Positions 37,211 to 46,721 are shown, counted from the stretch's first letter. The stretch: 64,000 nt of DNA from Streptomyces sp. NBC_00620 (GCF_026341825.1 NZ_JAPENY010000001.1:868001-932000), one strand, 5' to 3'. Translations and numbers: made by a program. The notes: generated by a model not told the origin, from the letters alone.

Positions 37211-37240
37211 AACATTCGACATCTGGCGCGAAACATTCGA
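37211..37240. promoter_or_regulatory. Paired operator-like repeats before the lacI gene
   Basis: AACATTCGA occurs at 37211-37219 and 37232-37240, 21 bp apart. The second lies in CGAAACATTCG (37229-37239), one base from CGAAACTTTCG, the element at the xylanase. Suggests autoregulation, and control of the end of the ABC-GH3 operon region. Confidence 0.6.
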
Positions 37241-37258
37241 ACCCGCTGGTTCAACAGC

Positions 37259-39484
37259 TCACTTCACCCGCACCTCACACCGCATCCGCCTCCCCCGCCC
37301 CACCACCCGCTCCTCCCCGGTCAACGTCACCCGCACCACCTGCCGCACGTCCCCTCCCCCGCTTGACGCCCCCAACCGCAGTTCCAGCTCCCCGGGTTCG
37401 ACGATCCGGTCACCGTCGGGTCCGGTGTACGCGGCCAGGTCCGCCGGGACCGTGAAGTGGACCTCCGCCGATGCCCCCGCCTCCAGCGGCACCCGCGCGT
37501 AGCCCACCAGGCGGGCCACCGGTCGCGCCACCTTGCCGACGGGGTCGTGGAGATAGAGCTGCACGATCTCCGTACCAGCCCGCCCGCCCGTGTTGCGGAC
37601 CGTCAGGCGCAGTGTCGTCTCGCCGTCCGTGGGGAGGGTGTCGGCGTCGGCCGACGGGACCTGCCAGTCGTACGTCGTGTAGGAAAGCCCGTGCCCGAAC
37701 GGGAACAGCGGCGTCGGGTCGAGGCTGCTCGCCTCGCCGCGCAGGCCGAGCGGTGGGGCGAGGTACGTCCACGGCTGCCCGCCCGGGTCGCGCGGCACGC
37801 TCACCGGAAGCCGCCCGGACGGGTTCACCCGGCCCGACAGGACCCCGGCCACCGCGGGGCCACCTTCCTGGCCCGCGAAGAACGCCTGCACCACCGCCGC
37901 GCACCGGTCCGCCCACCGGCCGAGGGCGTAGGGGCGCCCGGAGAGCACCACGAGCACGACCGGCGTCCCGGACGCGAGCGCCTTCTCCACCAACTCGCCT
38001 TGCCCGTCGGGGAGTTCGAGGTCGGCCACGTCACACCCCTCACCCGAGGTGCCCCGCCCGAACAGCCCCGAGTGGTCCCCGACCGCGACCACACACACAT
38101 CGGCCGCCACCGGATCGTCCGTGAACTCCACGTCCGGCAGCTCGGCGCCCAGCGCTTCGAGCAGCGTGGGGACGGCGACGCCCATCGGGAGTCCGGGGTG
38201 GTCCAGGAGGACATGGCGGGGGAACGTGTAGCAGCCGAGCATGGCCGCGGGGTCGTCGGCGAGCGGACCGAGGACGGCGACCCGCCGCGCCCCGGCCCCG
38301 AGCGGCAGCACCCCGCTGTTGGCCAGCAGCACGACCGACTCCTCCGCCAACTGCCGTGCCAGCGCCCGCATATGAGGCGGATCGAGATCAGCCGACACCT
38401 CGGCGGCAGGCGGCGCCCAGCCCGGATCCAGCAGCCCCAGCTCGCACTTCTGCGTAAGGACCCGTAGCGCCGCCCGGTCCACCAGAGCCTCGTCCAGGGT
38501 CCCGGCCCCGAAGCACCGCACCGCGGGCAGCTCCACATCGACACCCGCCGCGAGCGCGAGCGCCGCCGCCCCGCCCGGGGAGTCGGTGAGCCCATGCGCC
38601 GACTCCAGGAAGGAGACGCCGAAGTAGTCGGAGACGACGGTTCCCCCGAACTCCCATTCCTCCCGCAGGAGTTGGGTGAGAAGTGCGCCGTGCGCGTGGG
38701 CGGGCAGCCCGTCGACATCGTTGTACGCCGCCATCACCGACCGCGCGCCGCCCTCCCGTACGGCCATCTCGAACGGCGGCAGGATCACGTCCGCCAGTTC
38801 GCGCGGGCCGATCGACACGGGCGCGTGGTTGCGGGCGCCGCGTGAGGCCGAGTAGCCCGCGAAGTGCTTGAGCGTGGCGACGATGCCCGCCTCCTCCAGA
38901 CCCTGGACATAGGCGGTGCCGACCGTCGCCACGAGGTAGGGGTCCTCGCCGATCGACTCCTCCGTGCGGCCCCAGCGGGGATCCCGTACGACATCGAGGA
39001 CGGGCGCGAGACCCTGGTGCACGCCCACCGACCGCATCGAGGCGCCGATCGCCGCCGCCATCTCCTTGACCAGGGCCGGGTCGAAACTCGCGCCCCAGGC
39101 GAGCGGCGTCGGGAAGATCGTCGCCCGCCAGGCGGTGAAGCCGGTGAGGCACTCCTCGTGGGCGAGGGCGGGCAGGTGGAAGCGGTTCGCCGAGCGGATG
39201 CGTTCCTGGAGGGCCCCGAGGCGGGCGGCGCCCTCGGCCGGCTCGACCGGCGCGGTGCCGAAGGGGCGGGTCAACTGGCCGAGGCCGTACGGGAGTAGCT
39301 CCGCCAGGTCGACGTCGCCCGACAGCGCGTGCTGGAGCGGTGCCATGTCGCCGCCCGGTGTCTCGGCCGAGCCGGGCCAGACGCTGTAGAGCTGGGCGGT
39401 CTTCTCCTGGAGGGTCATGCGGGAGAGCAGGTCGGCGGCGCGGACGCCTGCGGGGAGGGCGGGGTCCTGCCAGGGGTCGGTCAT
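37259..39484 (-). CDS. bxlA: GH3 beta-xylosidase/beta-glucosidase
   Basis: 741 residues without a signal peptide, so intracellular. GH3 N-terminal barrel with GEDPYLVATVG and LKHFAGYSASRG, nucleophile Asp in VVSDYFGV; second domain with AVGDHSGLFGRGTSGEGCD; fibronectin-III-like C terminus (FPFGHGLSYT then a beta-rich tail). Last gene after the sugar transporter, in the order recalled for bxlE-F-G-A of S. thermoviolaceus, where BxlA hydrolyses xylobiose. GAGGAG lies 4 nt before the ATG at 39484. Glucosidase activity cannot be excluded. Confidence 0.92.
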   Translation of the reverse strand: MTDPWQDPALPAGVRAADLLSRMTLQEKTAQLYSVWPGSAETPGGDMAPLQHALSGDVDLAELLPYGLGQLTRPFGTAPVEPAEGAARLGALQERIRSANRFHLPALAHEECLTGFTAWRATIFPTPLAWGASFDPALVKEMAAAIGASMRSVGVHQGLAPVLDVVRDPRWGRTEESIGEDPYLVATVGTAYVQGLEEAGIVATLKHFAGYSASRGARNHAPVSIGPRELADVILPPFEMAVREGGARSVMAAYNDVDGLPAHAHGALLTQLLREEWEFGGTVVSDYFGVSFLESAHGLTDSPGGAAALALAAGVDVELPAVRCFGAGTLDEALVDRAALRVLTQKCELGLLDPGWAPPAAEVSADLDPPHMRALARQLAEESVVLLANSGVLPLGAGARRVAVLGPLADDPAAMLGCYTFPRHVLLDHPGLPMGVAVPTLLEALGAELPDVEFTDDPVAADVCVVAVGDHSGLFGRGTSGEGCDVADLELPDGQGELVEKALASGTPVVLVVLSGRPYALGRWADRCAAVVQAFFAGQEGGPAVAGVLSGRVNPSGRLPVSVPRDPGGQPWTYLAPPLGLRGEASSLDPTPLFPFGHGLSYTTYDWQVPSADADTLPTDGETTLRLTVRNTGGRAGTEIVQLYLHDPVGKVARPVARLVGYARVPLEAGASAEVHFTVPADLAAYTGPDGDRIVEPGELELRLGASSGGGDVRQVVRVTLTGEERVVGRGRRMRCEVRVK

Positions 39485-39517
39485 GTAACTCCTCACATGG
39501 ATGGGTCCGTACGGTCG

Positions 39518-40366
39518 TCAGCCCTTGGTCGCGCCGAGTGTGATGCCGCCGATCAACTGCCGTTCGGCGACCGCGTAGAAGGCCAGGGCGGGTGCCATGG
39601 CGAGCACCAGGTACGCGAAGATGCGGGCCACGTCGGAGGCGTACTGGCCCTGGAACTGCTGGATGCCGACGGGGACCGTCCACCAGGTGGGCTCGCTGAA
39701 GACCAGCAGGGGCAGCAGGAACTGGTTCCAGCTGCCCACGATGGCGAGGACGGAGACCGTGCCGAGCGCGGGTCGCGCCAGCGGCAGCAGGATGCGCCAG
39801 AAGAAGCCGAAGCGGGAGCAGCCGTCGATGGTCGCCGCCTCCTCCAGTTCTCCGGGGATCTCCCGGAAGAAGCCGCGCAGGATGACGATCGTCAGCGGCA
39901 GGCCGAAGGCCGCCTCGGGAAGGATCACGCCCCACGGGTTGTCAAGGAGCCCGAAGGTGCGCAGCAGGATGAACAGCGGCAGGATCGCCACCGCGAACGG
40001 GAACATCAGCCCCATCGTGAAGAGGGTGAACATGAACTCCCGCCCACGGAAGGCGAATCGGGCGAGTGCGAACGCGGCAAGGGCCGCCGTCGCCACCGTG
40101 AGCAGCGTGGCGCCCACCGCTATCAGCGTGCTGCTGCCGATGGACCGCCAGAACGCGCCCGAGCCGAGCAGGGACGTGTAGTTCGAGGTCACCCAGGGAT
40201 CGGGCAGCCCGAAGGGATTGCTGGAGAGCTGGTCGGTCGACTTGAAGCCGGAGATGAGGGCGTACAGGAGCGGGGTGACCATGAACACCCCGACCAGCCA
40301 GAGGATCACGTACACAGGCACCTTGCGCAGCCTCCGGCGCAGGCTGCCCCGGGTCGCCCCGCTCAT
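39518..40366 (-). CDS. bxlG: Sugar ABC transporter permease (MalG type)
   Basis: 282 residues, six membrane helices, with the cytoplasmic EAA loop EAATIDGCSRFGFFWRILLPLARP in parts (about 195-215). Pairs with the permease encoded upstream; the ATG overlaps its stop codon by 4 nt. No ATPase gene lies in the locus, which fits use of the shared streptomycete ATPase MsiK, encoded elsewhere (recalled knowledge). Confidence 0.93.
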   Translation of the reverse strand: MSGATRGSLRRRLRKVPVYVILWLVGVFMVTPLLYALISGFKSTDQLSSNPFGLPDPWVTSNYTSLLGSGAFWRSIGSSTLIAVGATLLTVATAALAAFALARFAFRGREFMFTLFTMGLMFPFAVAILPLFILLRTFGLLDNPWGVILPEAAFGLPLTIVILRGFFREIPGELEEAATIDGCSRFGFFWRILLPLARPALGTVSVLAIVGSWNQFLLPLLVFSEPTWWTVPVGIQQFQGQYASDVARIFAYLVLAMAPALAFYAVAERQLIGGITLGATKG

Positions 40367-41373
40367 CGGTTCCCTCGCATGGTGGTGATGGCTCCTTCGG
40401 TGTCACGGCGCAGCACGAAACGCTGGTAGGCGAGGGCGAAGACGAGGCTGATCAGGAACATCGCGACGCTGATCGCGCTCGCGTAACCCATCTGATAGCG
40501 CTTGAAGCCGTACTGGACCATGGAGATCGCCAGCGTCTCCGAGGCGTGGTCGGGACCGCCGGTGGTGATCACCCAGACCAGGTCGAAGAGCTGGACGGAG
40601 AAGATGACGGACAGGAACGCGCTGATCCGGATGGTCGGCGCGAGCAGCGGAAGCGTGATGTGGCGGAACCGCTGCCAGGTGCCGGCGCCGTCGATGCGCG
40701 CCGCCTCGTGCAGTTCGGCCGGGATGCCCTGCAGGCCCGCCAGGTACAGCATCATGTGGAAGCCGAAGTACTTCCACGTCATGACGAGGAAGAGCGTGGG
40801 CAGGACGGTGTGCTGACCCGCGAACCAGTCCCCGCCCAGACCGCTCAGCCCCACCTCGTCCAGGACCCTGTCGGCGAGCCCGTCCCCCGGCGCGAAGATC
40901 ATGCCGAAGAGCACGCCGGTGATGACCTCGGACAGGATGTACGGCGCGAAGAACAGCATCCGGTACACCGCCCGGCCGCGCAGCTTCTGGTTGAGCAGCA
41001 CCGCCATGGCGAGCGCGAACGGCAGCTGAAGGACGACGGAGAGCCCGATGAGCAGCGCGCCACGCGACAAGTCCCCCAGGAACACCGGGTCCTTGAGGAG
41101 CCGCGTGTAGTTGCCGAGCCCCCGGAAGTCGGAAATCGGCCCGAAGCCGCCCCAGTTGAAGAAGCTGATGTAGAACGCGTAGCCCATCGGCACCAGCACG
41201 AGCAGCCCGAACAGCACGAGCGCCGGGACCGTGAACACGAAGGCCCCCAGCCAGTCGCGCAGTCGGCGCCCGGCGGGCTTGCGGGTCCCCGTGCCGGGCG
41301 GTGACGGCGGCACCGGGGTGTCGGGGGACTTGCCGAGGTCGGGCACGTAGGTCGGTGTCGTCGAGTGCGTCAT
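40363..41373 (-). CDS. bxlF: Sugar ABC transporter permease (MalF type)
   Basis: 336 residues, a basic N-terminal tail then six helices, EAA loop HEAARIDGAGTWQRFRHITLPLL in parts. Starts 9 bp after the solute-binding protein gene and overlaps the next permease by 4 nt, so the transporter genes form one tight operon. Confidence 0.93.
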   Translation of the reverse strand: MTHSTTPTYVPDLGKSPDTPVPPSPPGTGTRKPAGRRLRDWLGAFVFTVPALVLFGLLVLVPMGYAFYISFFNWGGFGPISDFRGLGNYTRLLKDPVFLGDLSRGALLIGLSVVLQLPFALAMAVLLNQKLRGRAVYRMLFFAPYILSEVITGVLFGMIFAPGDGLADRVLDEVGLSGLGGDWFAGQHTVLPTLFLVMTWKYFGFHMMLYLAGLQGIPAELHEAARIDGAGTWQRFRHITLPLLAPTIRISAFLSVIFSVQLFDLVWVITTGGPDHASETLAISMVQYGFKRYQMGYASAISVAMFLISLVFALAYQRFVLRRDTEGAITTMRGNR

Positions 41374-41382
41374 CGGCGGCCG

Positions 41383-42681
41383 CTAGCCCTCGCTCTTGGC
41401 GACCTGAGTGACCGAACGGGTGACCTGTTCAGGGGACTTGGAGCCCGCGATGAGCGCGGCGACGCTGTCGTTGATCTCCTGGCCGACGGCGGGGGCGTAC
41501 GCCTGGTCGAGGTAGAGCTGGAAGCCGGTGGCCGTGTTCAGCGCGTCCGATACGGCGGTGAGGTTGGGGTCGGTCAGTGCGGCGCGCGCGTCCTTGGACA
41601 CCGGTATCAAGCCGGTTTCCTTGACGAGCTTCTCGGCGAACTCCTTCTCGGCGAAGAACTTCAGGAACTCCACCGCCGCGTCGGGAGCGCCCTTGCGCAC
41701 CGCGTGCCCGCCACCCCCGCCGAACACCTCGGTGAGCGCGCCCTTCCCGCCCTCCACCGCGGGGAAGGAGAAGAAGCCGAGGTCCTCGCCGATGCCCTTG
41801 CCCGCGTCGCCCTGGACGACCGGCGCCCACTGGCCCATCAGCTCCATGGCCGCCTTGCCGTTGCCCATCAGGGCGGCCTCGCCGCTGGGCGTGGAGTAGG
41901 CCGCGCCGAGGAACCCCTTCTGGAAGGGCTCAAGGGCGACAAGGTCCTTGAGGTGCTGCCCCGCAGTGACGAACCCCTCGCCGGTGAAGTCGGCCTCGGT
42001 GGCGGCCTTTTGCATCGCTTCGAGCCCGGCGACCCGCATCGAGAGATACGCCCAGTAGTACATGCCGGGCCACTTCTCCTTGCCCGCGAGGGCGATCGGC
42101 GTGATCCCGGCGTCCTTGAGTGCCTGGACGGCGTCGAGATAGCCGGACCAGGTGGTGGGCGGCGAGTCGATCTTCGCCTTCTTGAAGAGCGCCTTGTTGT
42201 ACCAGAAGCCGACCATGCCGATGTCGAAGGGAACGGCGTACGACCTGTCCTCGAACTCGTAGGCCGACAGCGCGGCAGGCACGAAGTCCTTCGTCCAGGA
42301 GGACACCTTGTCCGTCAGATCCTCGACCAGACCGGCGTCGACCTGCTGCTTCAGTACCCCGCCGCCCCACGTGTGGTAGATGTCCGGCAGCTTCCCCGAG
42401 GTGGTCAGCGCGGTCATCTTCGACTTGTACGCCTCGTTCTCCAGCGTGACGATCTTGATCTTCACGTCCGGGTGAGCGGCCTCGAACTCCCTGGCCCGCT
42501 CGGCCCACAGCTTCTTCGCGGGCTCGGTGGTGGTGATGTTCCACCACTCGACGGTGGTCTTGCCCGAACCGCTCCCCCCGTCGGAGGAACCACACCCGCT
42601 CAGGGCCAGCCCGGTAGCGGTAGCCGCGGAGGCCGCCAGGAGCCCACGGCGGGAGAGAGAGGTGTTGCCCAACGCTCGCAT
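41383..42681 (-). CDS. bxlE: Sugar-binding lipoprotein of ABC transporter
   Basis: 432 residues. Signal with twin arginine (SLSRRGLLAAS) and lipobox LSGC, Cys30, so anchored to the outer membrane face and possibly Tat-exported. Family 1 extracellular solute-binding fold (NITTTEPAKKLW, VEGGKGALTEVFGGGGGHAV). Expected ligand is a xylo-oligosaccharide such as xylobiose, inferred from the xylanase and GH3 neighbours. GGAAGG lies 6 nt before the ATG. First gene of the operon, with strong promoter and operator upstream. Confidence 0.93.
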   Translation of the reverse strand: MRALGNTSLSRRGLLAASAATATGLALSGCGSSDGGSGSGKTTVEWWNITTTEPAKKLWAERAREFEAAHPDVKIKIVTLENEAYKSKMTALTTSGKLPDIYHTWGGGVLKQQVDAGLVEDLTDKVSSWTKDFVPAALSAYEFEDRSYAVPFDIGMVGFWYNKALFKKAKIDSPPTTWSGYLDAVQALKDAGITPIALAGKEKWPGMYYWAYLSMRVAGLEAMQKAATEADFTGEGFVTAGQHLKDLVALEPFQKGFLGAAYSTPSGEAALMGNGKAAMELMGQWAPVVQGDAGKGIGEDLGFFSFPAVEGGKGALTEVFGGGGGHAVRKGAPDAAVEFLKFFAEKEFAEKLVKETGLIPVSKDARAALTDPNLTAVSDALNTATGFQLYLDQAYAPAVGQEINDSVAALIAGSKSPEQVTRSVTQVAKSEG

Positions 42682-42702
42682 CGCACACCTTCCGGAAGAG
42701 TG

Positions 42703-42716
42703 CCGATAATTATCGG
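42703..42716. promoter_or_regulatory. Perfect 14-bp operator palindrome
   Basis: CCGATAATTATCGG, perfectly symmetric, 22 bp before the binding-protein start codon and just downstream of the predicted transcription start. Probably bound by one of the two LacI-type repressors. Confidence 0.8.
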
Positions 42717-42729
42717 TGAGGTGCGCGGG

Positions 42730-42758
42730 AAGTTACGGGCGTACGACAGGTATGTCAA
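42730..42758 (-). promoter_or_regulatory. Strong promoter of the sugar transporter operon
   Basis: Minus strand -35 TTGACA (42753-42758), perfect consensus, and -10 TAACTT (42730-42735), 17-bp spacer. Start near 42723, immediately before the operator palindrome. Confidence 0.85.
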
Positions 42759-42790
42759 CGCCCCTGACAAATATCGGGGGTTGGACAGTC

Positions 42791-42895
42791 CAGCCCGTCC
42801 GGCGTTTGAGGACGAGCGCGTCAGCGCGACACGGGGGTCTGGGGGCGGAGCCCCCAGGAACAAGGGACGGGTAGGGGCGGAGGGGGCGAAAACCC
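42791..42895. repeat. Interspersed repeat, copy 1
   Basis: About 105 bp, almost identical to 51797-51900. Starts CAGCCCGTCCGGCGTTTGAG, includes the perfect hairpin CTGGGGGC-GGA-GCCCCCAG and ends GGCGGAGGGGGCGAAAA. It lies 7 bp beyond the stop codon of the leftward lacI gene. Confidence 0.93.
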
Positions 42896-42901
42896 AATAC
42901 C

Positions 42902-43939
42902 TCAGCTCAGGGGCGCGGTACTCGCCCGCACCACCAACTCGGTAGCAAGCTCCACCCGCGGCGACGCGGGCTCCTCCCCGAGCGCCAGCCGCAACACCGT
43001 ACGAGTAGCCAGCTTGCCCATATCGGCAAGCGGCTGCCGCACCGTGGTCAACGGCGGCGCAGACCACCGAACCTCCGGCAGATCATCGAACCCGACCACA
43101 CTCATGTCCTCGGGAACCCGCAACCCCCGCCGCCGCAAAGCCTCGATCGCCCCGAGCGCCATCTGATCACTCGCCGCGAACAACGCGGTAGGCGCCTCCG
43201 CCAGATCAAGCAGCCGATTGCACCCATCGAACCCGGACCGGTGATAGAAGTCCCCCTGCTGGATCAGCGCGTCGTCGACCGCGATCCCCGCCCCCTCCAA
43301 CGCCGCCCGGTACCCGTCCAGCCGGGCCCGCGAGCACAGCAACCGCACCGGCCCGGCGACGAACCCGATCCTGCGGTGCCCGAGCCCGAGCAGATGCTCC
43401 GTCGCAGCCATCCCGCCCGCCCAGTTGGTGGCACCGACGGTCGGCATGTCGAGCGACGGCGACCCCGCCGGATCGACGACGACGAGCGGCACCCCGAGGC
43501 GCCGCAGCTCCTCGTGCAGCCCGGGTTCGAGGACGGAGGTCACGAGGATCACCCCGTCCGAGGCGCGGGCCCGCAGGTTGGTCATCCACTGCCGGGCCGA
43601 GCCCGACGCGCCATGGATGGCCGACACCACCGTCCCCACACCGGCCGCGTGCGCGACCTCCTCGACCCCCCGGATGATCTCCACGGCCCAGGGGCTGTCG
43701 AGGTCGTTGAAGACCAGGTCGACGAGGGCCGCCCGGTCACCCGGCGCGGACGGCCTGCGCCGGTAGCCGTGGTGGCGCAGCAGGTCCTCGACCCTGGCCC
43801 GGGTCTCCGGCGACACATCGGAACGCCCGTTGACGACACGCGACACGGTGGGCACCGAGACCCCGGCCTGGCGGGCGATCTCAGTGATCGTCACCTTGTT
43901 CTTCTCGGTCGCGGCCTTCTTGATGCTCTCCCGGGCCAC
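42902..43939 (-). CDS. bxlR: LacI-family repressor, BxlR-like
   Basis: 345 residues. HTH TITEIARQAGVSVPTVSRVVNGR in parts, effector domain with TVGATNWAGGMAATEHLLGLGH and VVGFDDLPEVRW. It precedes the transporter operon, the position of bxlR in related loci. The GTG at 43939 was chosen because GGAGG lies 8 nt upstream; the GTG at 43960 has no ribosome site. CGAAACTTTGC at 43974 is near the xylanase element and may be an autoregulatory site. Confidence 0.9.
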   Translation of the reverse strand: MARESIKKAATEKNKVTITEIARQAGVSVPTVSRVVNGRSDVSPETRARVEDLLRHHGYRRRPSAPGDRAALVDLVFNDLDSPWAVEIIRGVEEVAHAAGVGTVVSAIHGASGSARQWMTNLRARASDGVILVTSVLEPGLHEELRRLGVPLVVVDPAGSPSLDMPTVGATNWAGGMAATEHLLGLGHRRIGFVAGPVRLLCSRARLDGYRAALEGAGIAVDDALIQQGDFYHRSGFDGCNRLLDLAEAPTALFAASDQMALGAIEALRRRGLRVPEDMSVVGFDDLPEVRWSAPPLTTVRQPLADMGKLATRTVLRLALGEEPASPRVELATELVVRASTAPLS

Positions 43940-43973
43940 TGCGCCCACCTCCGTCGACACTTACGAAACTTTG

Positions 43974-43984
43974 CAGGAGTCTTC
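43974..43984. promoter_or_regulatory. Operator-like element before bxlR
   Basis: CGAAACTTTGC, two bases from CGAAACTTTCG found at the xylanase gene. 35 bp before the chosen bxlR start. Confidence 0.55.
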
Positions 43985-44038
43985 CGGAAAACCAGGGCCG
44001 ACGTGAAGCCCAGCCGGAAACGGAGGTGTCCGGGCGGG

Positions 44039-44086
44039 CGTCGGGACTGACGTCCGGACAGCCGTCAGGACTGACGTCAGGACACC
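44039..44086. repeat. 24-bp tandem repeat at a gene end
   Basis: Two units (44039-44062, 44063-44086), CGTCRGGACTGACGTC followed by GGACA, differing at three positions. The second overlaps the last codons of the 83-residue gene at 44077. Confidence 0.8.
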
Positions 44087-44328
44087 GTCTCGAACCGCCA
44101 TCGGTGCACGGCCCGGTTCACCAACTCCCCGTCTGGCTCCGGGAGTTCGGGCAGTTCGGCGTCGTACGGCGCGTCCCACCAGGTGATGACGAGCACCCGG
44201 TCCTGGGGAGCCCGCAGGATCTCCCGCCGCAACGGCGGGGCCGCCAACTCCTGCGCCCGCACCCAGTCGAGCAGTTCCTCACCCCGCCCGGAGACAGCCC
44301 GCGCCTCCCACATCAGCGCGACGCTCAC
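44077..44328 (-). CDS. Small conserved-looking protein downstream of tsaD
   Basis: 83 residues, begins with a GTG that overlaps the tsaD stop codon by 4 nt, so translation is probably coupled. Sequence [19 protein letters not shown] and [10 protein letters not shown] suggests a small ferredoxin-like alpha-beta fold of monooxygenase/YCII type, but I do not recognise a family with certainty. It closes the tsaB-rimI-tsaD operon. Confidence 0.75.
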   Translation of the reverse strand: MSVALMWEARAVSGRGEELLDWVRAQELAAPPLRREILRAPQDRVLVITWWDAPYDAELPELPEPDGELVNRAVHRWRFETVS

Positions 44329-45422
44329 GAGTACAGGTTCTCCTTGCTGACCTCATGCACATGGTCATGAGAGTGACCACGGCCGGGCACATGCGGGTCC
44401 GTCACCGGCAACGACGAGTCCGCCGACAGGTCCCAGTCGGAGGCGGCCCGGTTCCGCGCCACCATCTCGGCGCCCAGCGCGGCCACCATCGCCCCGTTGT
44501 CCGTGCACAGCTTCGGCCGCGGTACCCGCAGCCGGATCCCGGCGGCCTCGCACCGCTCCTGGGCGAGCACCCGCAGCCGGGAGTTGGCGGCCACCCCGCC
44601 GCCGATCATGAGGTGGTCGACGCCCTGGTCCTTGCAGGCCCGTACGGCCTTGCGCGTCAGCACGTCGACGACCGCCTCCTGGAAGGACGCGGCCACATCG
44701 CGCACCGGCACCTCCTCCCCCGCCGCCCGCTTGGCCTCGATCCAGCGGGCCACGGAGGTCTTCAGACCGGAGAAGGAGAAGTCGTACGCCGCGTCGCGCG
44801 GCCCGGTGAGCCCGCGCGGGAAGGCGATCGCCTTCGGGTCGCCCTCCTTCGCGTACCGGTCGATGACAGGACCGCCCGGGAAGCCGAGGTTCAGCACCCG
44901 CGCGATCTTGTCGAAGGCCTCGCCCGCGGCGTCGTCGATGGTCGCGCCCATGGGACGTACGTCGGAGGTGATGTCGGTCGAGAGCAGCAGCGAGGAGTGC
45001 CCGCCGGAGACGAGCAGCGCCATCGTCGGCTCCGGCAGCGCGCCGTGCTCCAGCTGGTCCACGCAGATGTGCGAGGCGAGATGGTTGACGCCGTACAGCG
45101 GCTTGCCGAGTGCGTACGCGTACGCCTTTGCCGCCGAGACCCCGACGAGCAGCGCGCCGGCAAGGCCGGGCCCGGCGGTCACGGCGATGCCGTCCAGGTC
45201 CGAGGCGGCGACCCCCGCCTCCTTCAGCGCGCGCTGGATGGTCGGCACCATCGCTTCGAGGTGCGCCCGCGAGGCGACCTCGGGCACCACCCCGCCGAAA
45301 CGCGCGTGCTCGTCGACGCTCGACGCGATGGCGTCGGCGAGCAGCGTGGTGCCGCGGACGATGCCGACGCCGGTCTCGTCGCAGGAGGTCTCGATGCCGA
45401 GGACGAGCGGTTCGTCAGCCAT
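44325..45422 (-). CDS. tsaD: tRNA N6-threonylcarbamoyltransferase TsaD
   Basis: 365 residues. It transfers the threonylcarbamoyl group to A37 of ANN-decoding tRNAs, with TsaB and TsaE. ASKHA fold: GIETSCDET, metal-binding [15 protein letters not shown] and [12 protein letters not shown]. The C terminus carries extra histidines (GHSHDHVHE). The ATG at 45422 gives [13 protein letters not shown]. Follows rimI by 5 bp. Confidence 0.97.
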   Translation of the reverse strand: MADEPLVLGIETSCDETGVGIVRGTTLLADAIASSVDEHARFGGVVPEVASRAHLEAMVPTIQRALKEAGVAASDLDGIAVTAGPGLAGALLVGVSAAKAYAYALGKPLYGVNHLASHICVDQLEHGALPEPTMALLVSGGHSSLLLSTDITSDVRPMGATIDDAAGEAFDKIARVLNLGFPGGPVIDRYAKEGDPKAIAFPRGLTGPRDAAYDFSFSGLKTSVARWIEAKRAAGEEVPVRDVAASFQEAVVDVLTRKAVRACKDQGVDHLMIGGGVAANSRLRVLAQERCEAAGIRLRVPRPKLCTDNGAMVAALGAEMVARNRAASDWDLSADSSLPVTDPHVPGRGHSHDHVHEVSKENLYS

Positions 45423-45427
45423 TGATC

Positions 45428-45955
45428 TCAACCATTGATCTCTGTTCCTTGTACGCCGTTTACTGAGGGGGAACCCGCGGCGGAGCCGCTGTCGGACGCT
45501 GTGTGGAGGCGCATCACCAGGGCGTCGATGTTCCCCGGCTGGTAGTAGCCCCGCCGGAAGCCGATGGCCTCGAAGCCGAAGCGCTCGTACAGCTTCTGCG
45601 CGCGGACGTTGTCCACCCGGCACTCGAGCAGCACCTCGGCGCACTCGAACGCGGTTGCGGCCCGCAGCAGTTCGGCCAGCAGCCGTGCGCCGAGCCCGGT
45701 GCCCCACTGCTCGCGGCGCACGGCGATCGTCTGTACGTCACCGAGGTCACCGGAGGCCGCGAGTCCCGCGTACCCGACAAGGCGTCCGCCCTCCTCGGCC
45801 ACGACATAGCGCCGCGTCGCCTCCGGGCCTCGCGAATGAGCCAGCTCGGACCAGAACATCCCCCGCGACCAGGCGTCCTCGGGGAAGAGGTCCTTCTCCA
45901 GCTCCAGTACGGGATCGATGTCCCACCAGCGCATCTCGCGCAGCACGGCGGTCAC
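45428..45955 (-). CDS. rimI: Ribosomal protein bS18 alanine N-acetyltransferase RimI
   Basis: 175 residues of GNAT fold: [40 protein letters not shown] acetyl-CoA motif in parts, [17 protein letters not shown] and the [14 protein letters not shown] ending. GTG start overlaps the tsaB stop codon by 4 nt. Usually found between tsaB and tsaD, as here. The acceptor is predicted by family only. Confidence 0.95.
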   Translation of the reverse strand: MTAVLREMRWWDIDPVLELEKDLFPEDAWSRGMFWSELAHSRGPEATRRYVVAEEGGRLVGYAGLAASGDLGDVQTIAVRREQWGTGLGARLLAELLRAATAFECAEVLLECRVDNVRAQKLYERFGFEAIGFRRGYYQPGNIDALVMRLHTASDSGSAAGSPSVNGVQGTEING

Positions 45956-46599
45956 TTGGGGGTGACCACCTTGTAGTTCTTGGGCACCTGGGCGTCCGGG
46001 CGGCGCAGGTAGAGCGGCCGGGGAGCCGCCAGTTCCTCGCCCGCCGCGAGCTTCTCGGCGGCCAGGGAGGCCAGCGCGGCGGCCGAGACGTACTCGGGCG
46101 CTCGGGCGTCCGGGAAGGTGTCGGGGTAGAGGAGCGCACCCGCGCCGACGGCGGGCAGGCCGCCGAGGTCCAGGTCCGCGGGCCGGTCCACGGCGGGCTC
46201 CGACACACGGGTACGGGGATCGGCGTACCGCGCCCAGTAGACCTCCTTGCGTCTCGCGTCGGTGGCTACGACGAAGGGACCCTCGACCTCGGCCGCGTAC
46301 GCGAGTCCGTCGAGGGTGCACAGGCCGTACACGGGCACGCCGAGCGCGAGCCCGAAGGTGTCGGCGGTCATCAGGCCGACGCGGAGCCCGGTGTAGGGGC
46401 CGGGGCCGACGCCGACCACGACGCCGGTGACAGCGTCGAGACGCAGGCCGGCCTCGGCGAGTACCCGGTCGACGGCCGGCAGCAGCAGCTCCCCGTGCCG
46501 ACGCGCGTCCACCTGGCTCGAGGAGGCGATGACGGACGTGCCGTCGTGCAGGGCGACGGTCACTGCGGGGGTGGCGGTATCCAGAGCGAGCAAGAGCAC
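45952..46599 (-). CDS. tsaB: tRNA threonylcarbamoyladenosine biosynthesis protein TsaB
   Basis: 215 residues. ASKHA fold partner of TsaD: LALDTATPAVTVAL, GVGPGPYTGLRVGL, VATDARRKEVYWARY. First gene of the tsaB-rimI-tsaD group. GTG start with a weak ribosome site; 122 bp separate it from the divergent gene at 46722. Confidence 0.96.
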   Translation of the reverse strand: MLLLALDTATPAVTVALHDGTSVIASSSQVDARRHGELLLPAVDRVLAEAGLRLDAVTGVVVGVGPGPYTGLRVGLMTADTFGLALGVPVYGLCTLDGLAYAAEVEGPFVVATDARRKEVYWARYADPRTRVSEPAVDRPADLDLGGLPAVGAGALLYPDTFPDARAPEYVSAAALASLAAEKLAAGEELAAPRPLYLRRPDAQVPKNYKVVTPK

Positions 46600-46721
46600 G
46601 CAAACAGCCTACGGCGCCGGGGAGCAAGGCACGGCCGCCCCGGTCTGCCGTGCCCCGGCTGCTACCGTCACCACAAGCGACGTACAGGGTAAGAACGCGG
46701 TTCGAGAGGTGGGCACACAAG

